In this document: piece after piece, positions 5,712 through 6,575 of the stretch
How positions within the stretch are numbered: the first letter of the stretch is position 1
How the letters are laid out: every line of letters starts with the position of its first letter
Assembly: GCA_015265235.1 (NCBI GenBank)
Contig: JABZYJ010000106.1
Location: 1-6,575 of the forward strand
Length of the DNA stretch: 6,575 bases
Direction of reading: 5' to 3'
From: Selenomonas sp.
Lineage (GTDB): Bacteria > Bacillota > Negativicutes > Selenomonadales > Selenomonadaceae
Made by a program: the position numbers and the translations under genes
The notes under the pieces: model-generated
What the model was told of the DNA's origin: nothing
Seen by the model: only the letters and a program-made list of their open reading frames with translations
The model's database searches: none

Positions 5712-6575
5712 ATGACCCATCCATCGATTCGGCGTGCCCTCTCCATCCTCACCGCGTGCAGCCTGCTCGCCGCCCCTGCCGTACTCCTCACTGGCTGCGG
5801 CAGCAGCAATAACGACAGTGCCGCATCACAGCAGACCACGGCAAGCAACGCACCGTCGCGCGAGGCGGCGCTCAATCCCTACCTCGAGGCAACGAACGAC
5901 TACAACCACAACATCGTCACCTTTGACTTTTCCATCGCCCCGTCCCTCGACAGCCTCCGCAAGGGAGAGCACAAGGAGCACATCTCCCTGCCGAATTTTG
6001 AAAATCTGAAAACCGCCCTTGAGGCGGCACGTTCCGACCCGAAAGTCGCAGGTGTCTACCCTGACATCGATGCAGCGGCAGATGACCTGCTCGCCATCCT
6101 GAAGGATCTCGAGCCGCTCGCCACAAAGCTGAAGGGCTACTACTCCGCCAGGACCTATATGACCGACAACTACGCGCAGTCGGACGAGATGGTCGCACAG
6201 TTCTTCCCGCTCTATGACAAATTCGACGCTGCCTACGACAAATTCGACGCCGTCGTCACCGACCGCTACAAGGAACTCCGCCTCGCCCAGATCGATGCAC
6301 TGCGCAGCGAGGGCAAGGAGAACGCCGCCTCCTTCCTCGAGCTGAACGGCAAGACACGCGAGCTCGTCGAGATGATCAGCGGTGAGCAGGTCGACAAGAA
6401 CGCCACCGAGGCGAAGATCGGCGAGATCAGTGCTCTCCTCGAAAAGCTCCCCTCCGGCACAGGCTTCCTCTCCTCCTACAAGAGCCAGGTCAACAGCTTC
6501 ATCGGTCAGGTGCGTGAGTACACCTCCGGAAACCCCGACCCGAAGAAGTTCAACAACGTCATCGAGGAGTTTAAC
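5712..6575 (+). CDS. DUF3829 (YiiG-type) lipoprotein, second copy, cut by the window end
   Basis: The frame is open from ATG 5712 to the last base (288 codons, no stop). By comparison with the 307-residue neighbour only about 17 codons are missing. The start has AAGGAGG (5699-5705) 6 bases upstream. The signal peptide ends in LTGC with Cys29 as the lipid anchor, the same position as in the first copy, and Gly at +2 again suits the outer membrane. A Ser/Asn/Ala/Gln linker (31-48) leads to the same helical domain: LNPYLEATNDYN, DVYPDVDAA-like VYPDIDAA, RLAQIDALRSEGKENAA and FLELNGKTRELV. The linker and residues around 65-105 differ most from the first copy. It is a tandem duplicate with its own promoter. 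The biochemical role is unknown. Confidence 0.9.
   Translation, partial: MTHPSIRRALSILTACSLLAAPAVLLTGCGSSNNDSAASQQTTASNAPSREAALNPYLEATNDYNHNIVTFDFSIAPSLDSLRKGEHKEHISLPNFENLKTALEAARSDPKVAGVYPDIDAAADDLLAILKDLEPLATKLKGYYSARTYMTDNYAQSDEMVAQFFPLYDKFDAAYDKFDAVVTDRYKELRLAQIDALRSEGKENAASFLELNGKTRELVEMISGEQVDKNATEAKIGEISALLEKLPSGTGFLSSYKSQVNSFIGQVREYTSGNPDPKKFNNVIEEFN
6216..6250 (+). repeat. Short direct repeat inside the second lipoprotein gene
   Basis: The 14-base unit GACAAATTCGACGC occurs at 6216-6229 and 6237-6250, a period of 21 bases or 7 codons. It encodes the doubled heptad YDKFDAAYDKFDAV. The first copy of the gene has the same heptad spacing (YDRFISAYDRLDA) with diverged codons, which suggests a helical repeat under protein-level constraint. 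Confidence 0.6.
6318..6367 (+). repeat. Conserved DNA block shared with the paralogue (copy 2)
   Basis: This is the partner of 5283-5332, with three differences in 50 bases. Two are silent third-position changes (GAA/GAG and CGA/CGC) and one swaps Thr for Ser. Confidence 0.85.

Noticed and set aside
1..6575. CRISPR arrays, IS elements, attachment sites, or defence and toxin-antitoxin genes
   Set aside because: No regularly spaced repeats, transposase or integrase motifs, or recognisable defence domains were seen. The tRNA 3' end shows no obvious duplicated att-like copy elsewhere in the window.

Overview
The window looks like chromosomal DNA from a GC-rich diderm Firmicute, most likely a Selenomonas-type member of the Negativicutes. 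Three things point there. Promoters are strong sigma-A type (TTGACA-N17-TATAAT or TATACT) with AAGGAGG-like ribosome binding sites, as in Firmicutes. Secreted proteins and lipoproteins suit a cell with an outer membrane. Coding regions on the right have strong G/C third-position bias. This placement is inferred from style and remembered family resemblance, not from a database search.

Left part (1-2258, plus strand). The window opens inside a sirtuin gene. It keeps the GAGxSxxSGIPDFRS NAD-binding motif but loses all similarity after about 55 residues and stops at 200, so it is a broken remnant. Two genes for exported proteins of unknown function follow (223-1317 and 1581-2258). They share one domain, present twice in the first protein and once in the second. 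The first gene appears cut by an in-frame TAG at 1315-1317: 28 further in-frame codons to 1404 complete the repeated domain, and the TAG sits exactly where the other two copies have Trp. By eye this stretch is less GC-rich than the rest.

Middle (2264-3425, minus strand). A complete ten-helix DMT/EamA transporter converges on the second secreted gene, with only 5 bases between the stop codons. Upstream lies a tRNA-Thr(CGU) gene with encoded CCA, a consensus promoter with an A/T tract upstream, and a perfect 10-bp intrinsic terminator.

Right part (3570-6575, plus strand). A periplasmic protein with a signal peptide, an LPP20/FlgT-N-like domain, a coiled coil and TPR-like repeats is followed by two paralogous DUF3829 (YiiG-type) lipoproteins. 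Each lipoprotein gene has its own near-identical TTGACA-N17-TATACT promoter and AAGGAGGATT ribosome binding site. The second runs off the window about 17 codons before its expected end. The right part appears to encode cell-envelope proteins; a shared function is not shown by the sequence.

No CRISPR array, IS element, integrase, toxin-antitoxin pair or obvious defence system is visible. The most notable points are the amber-interrupted repeat protein, the unnamed triplicated secreted domain, the decayed sirtuin, and the duplicated promoter-plus-lipoprotein unit.
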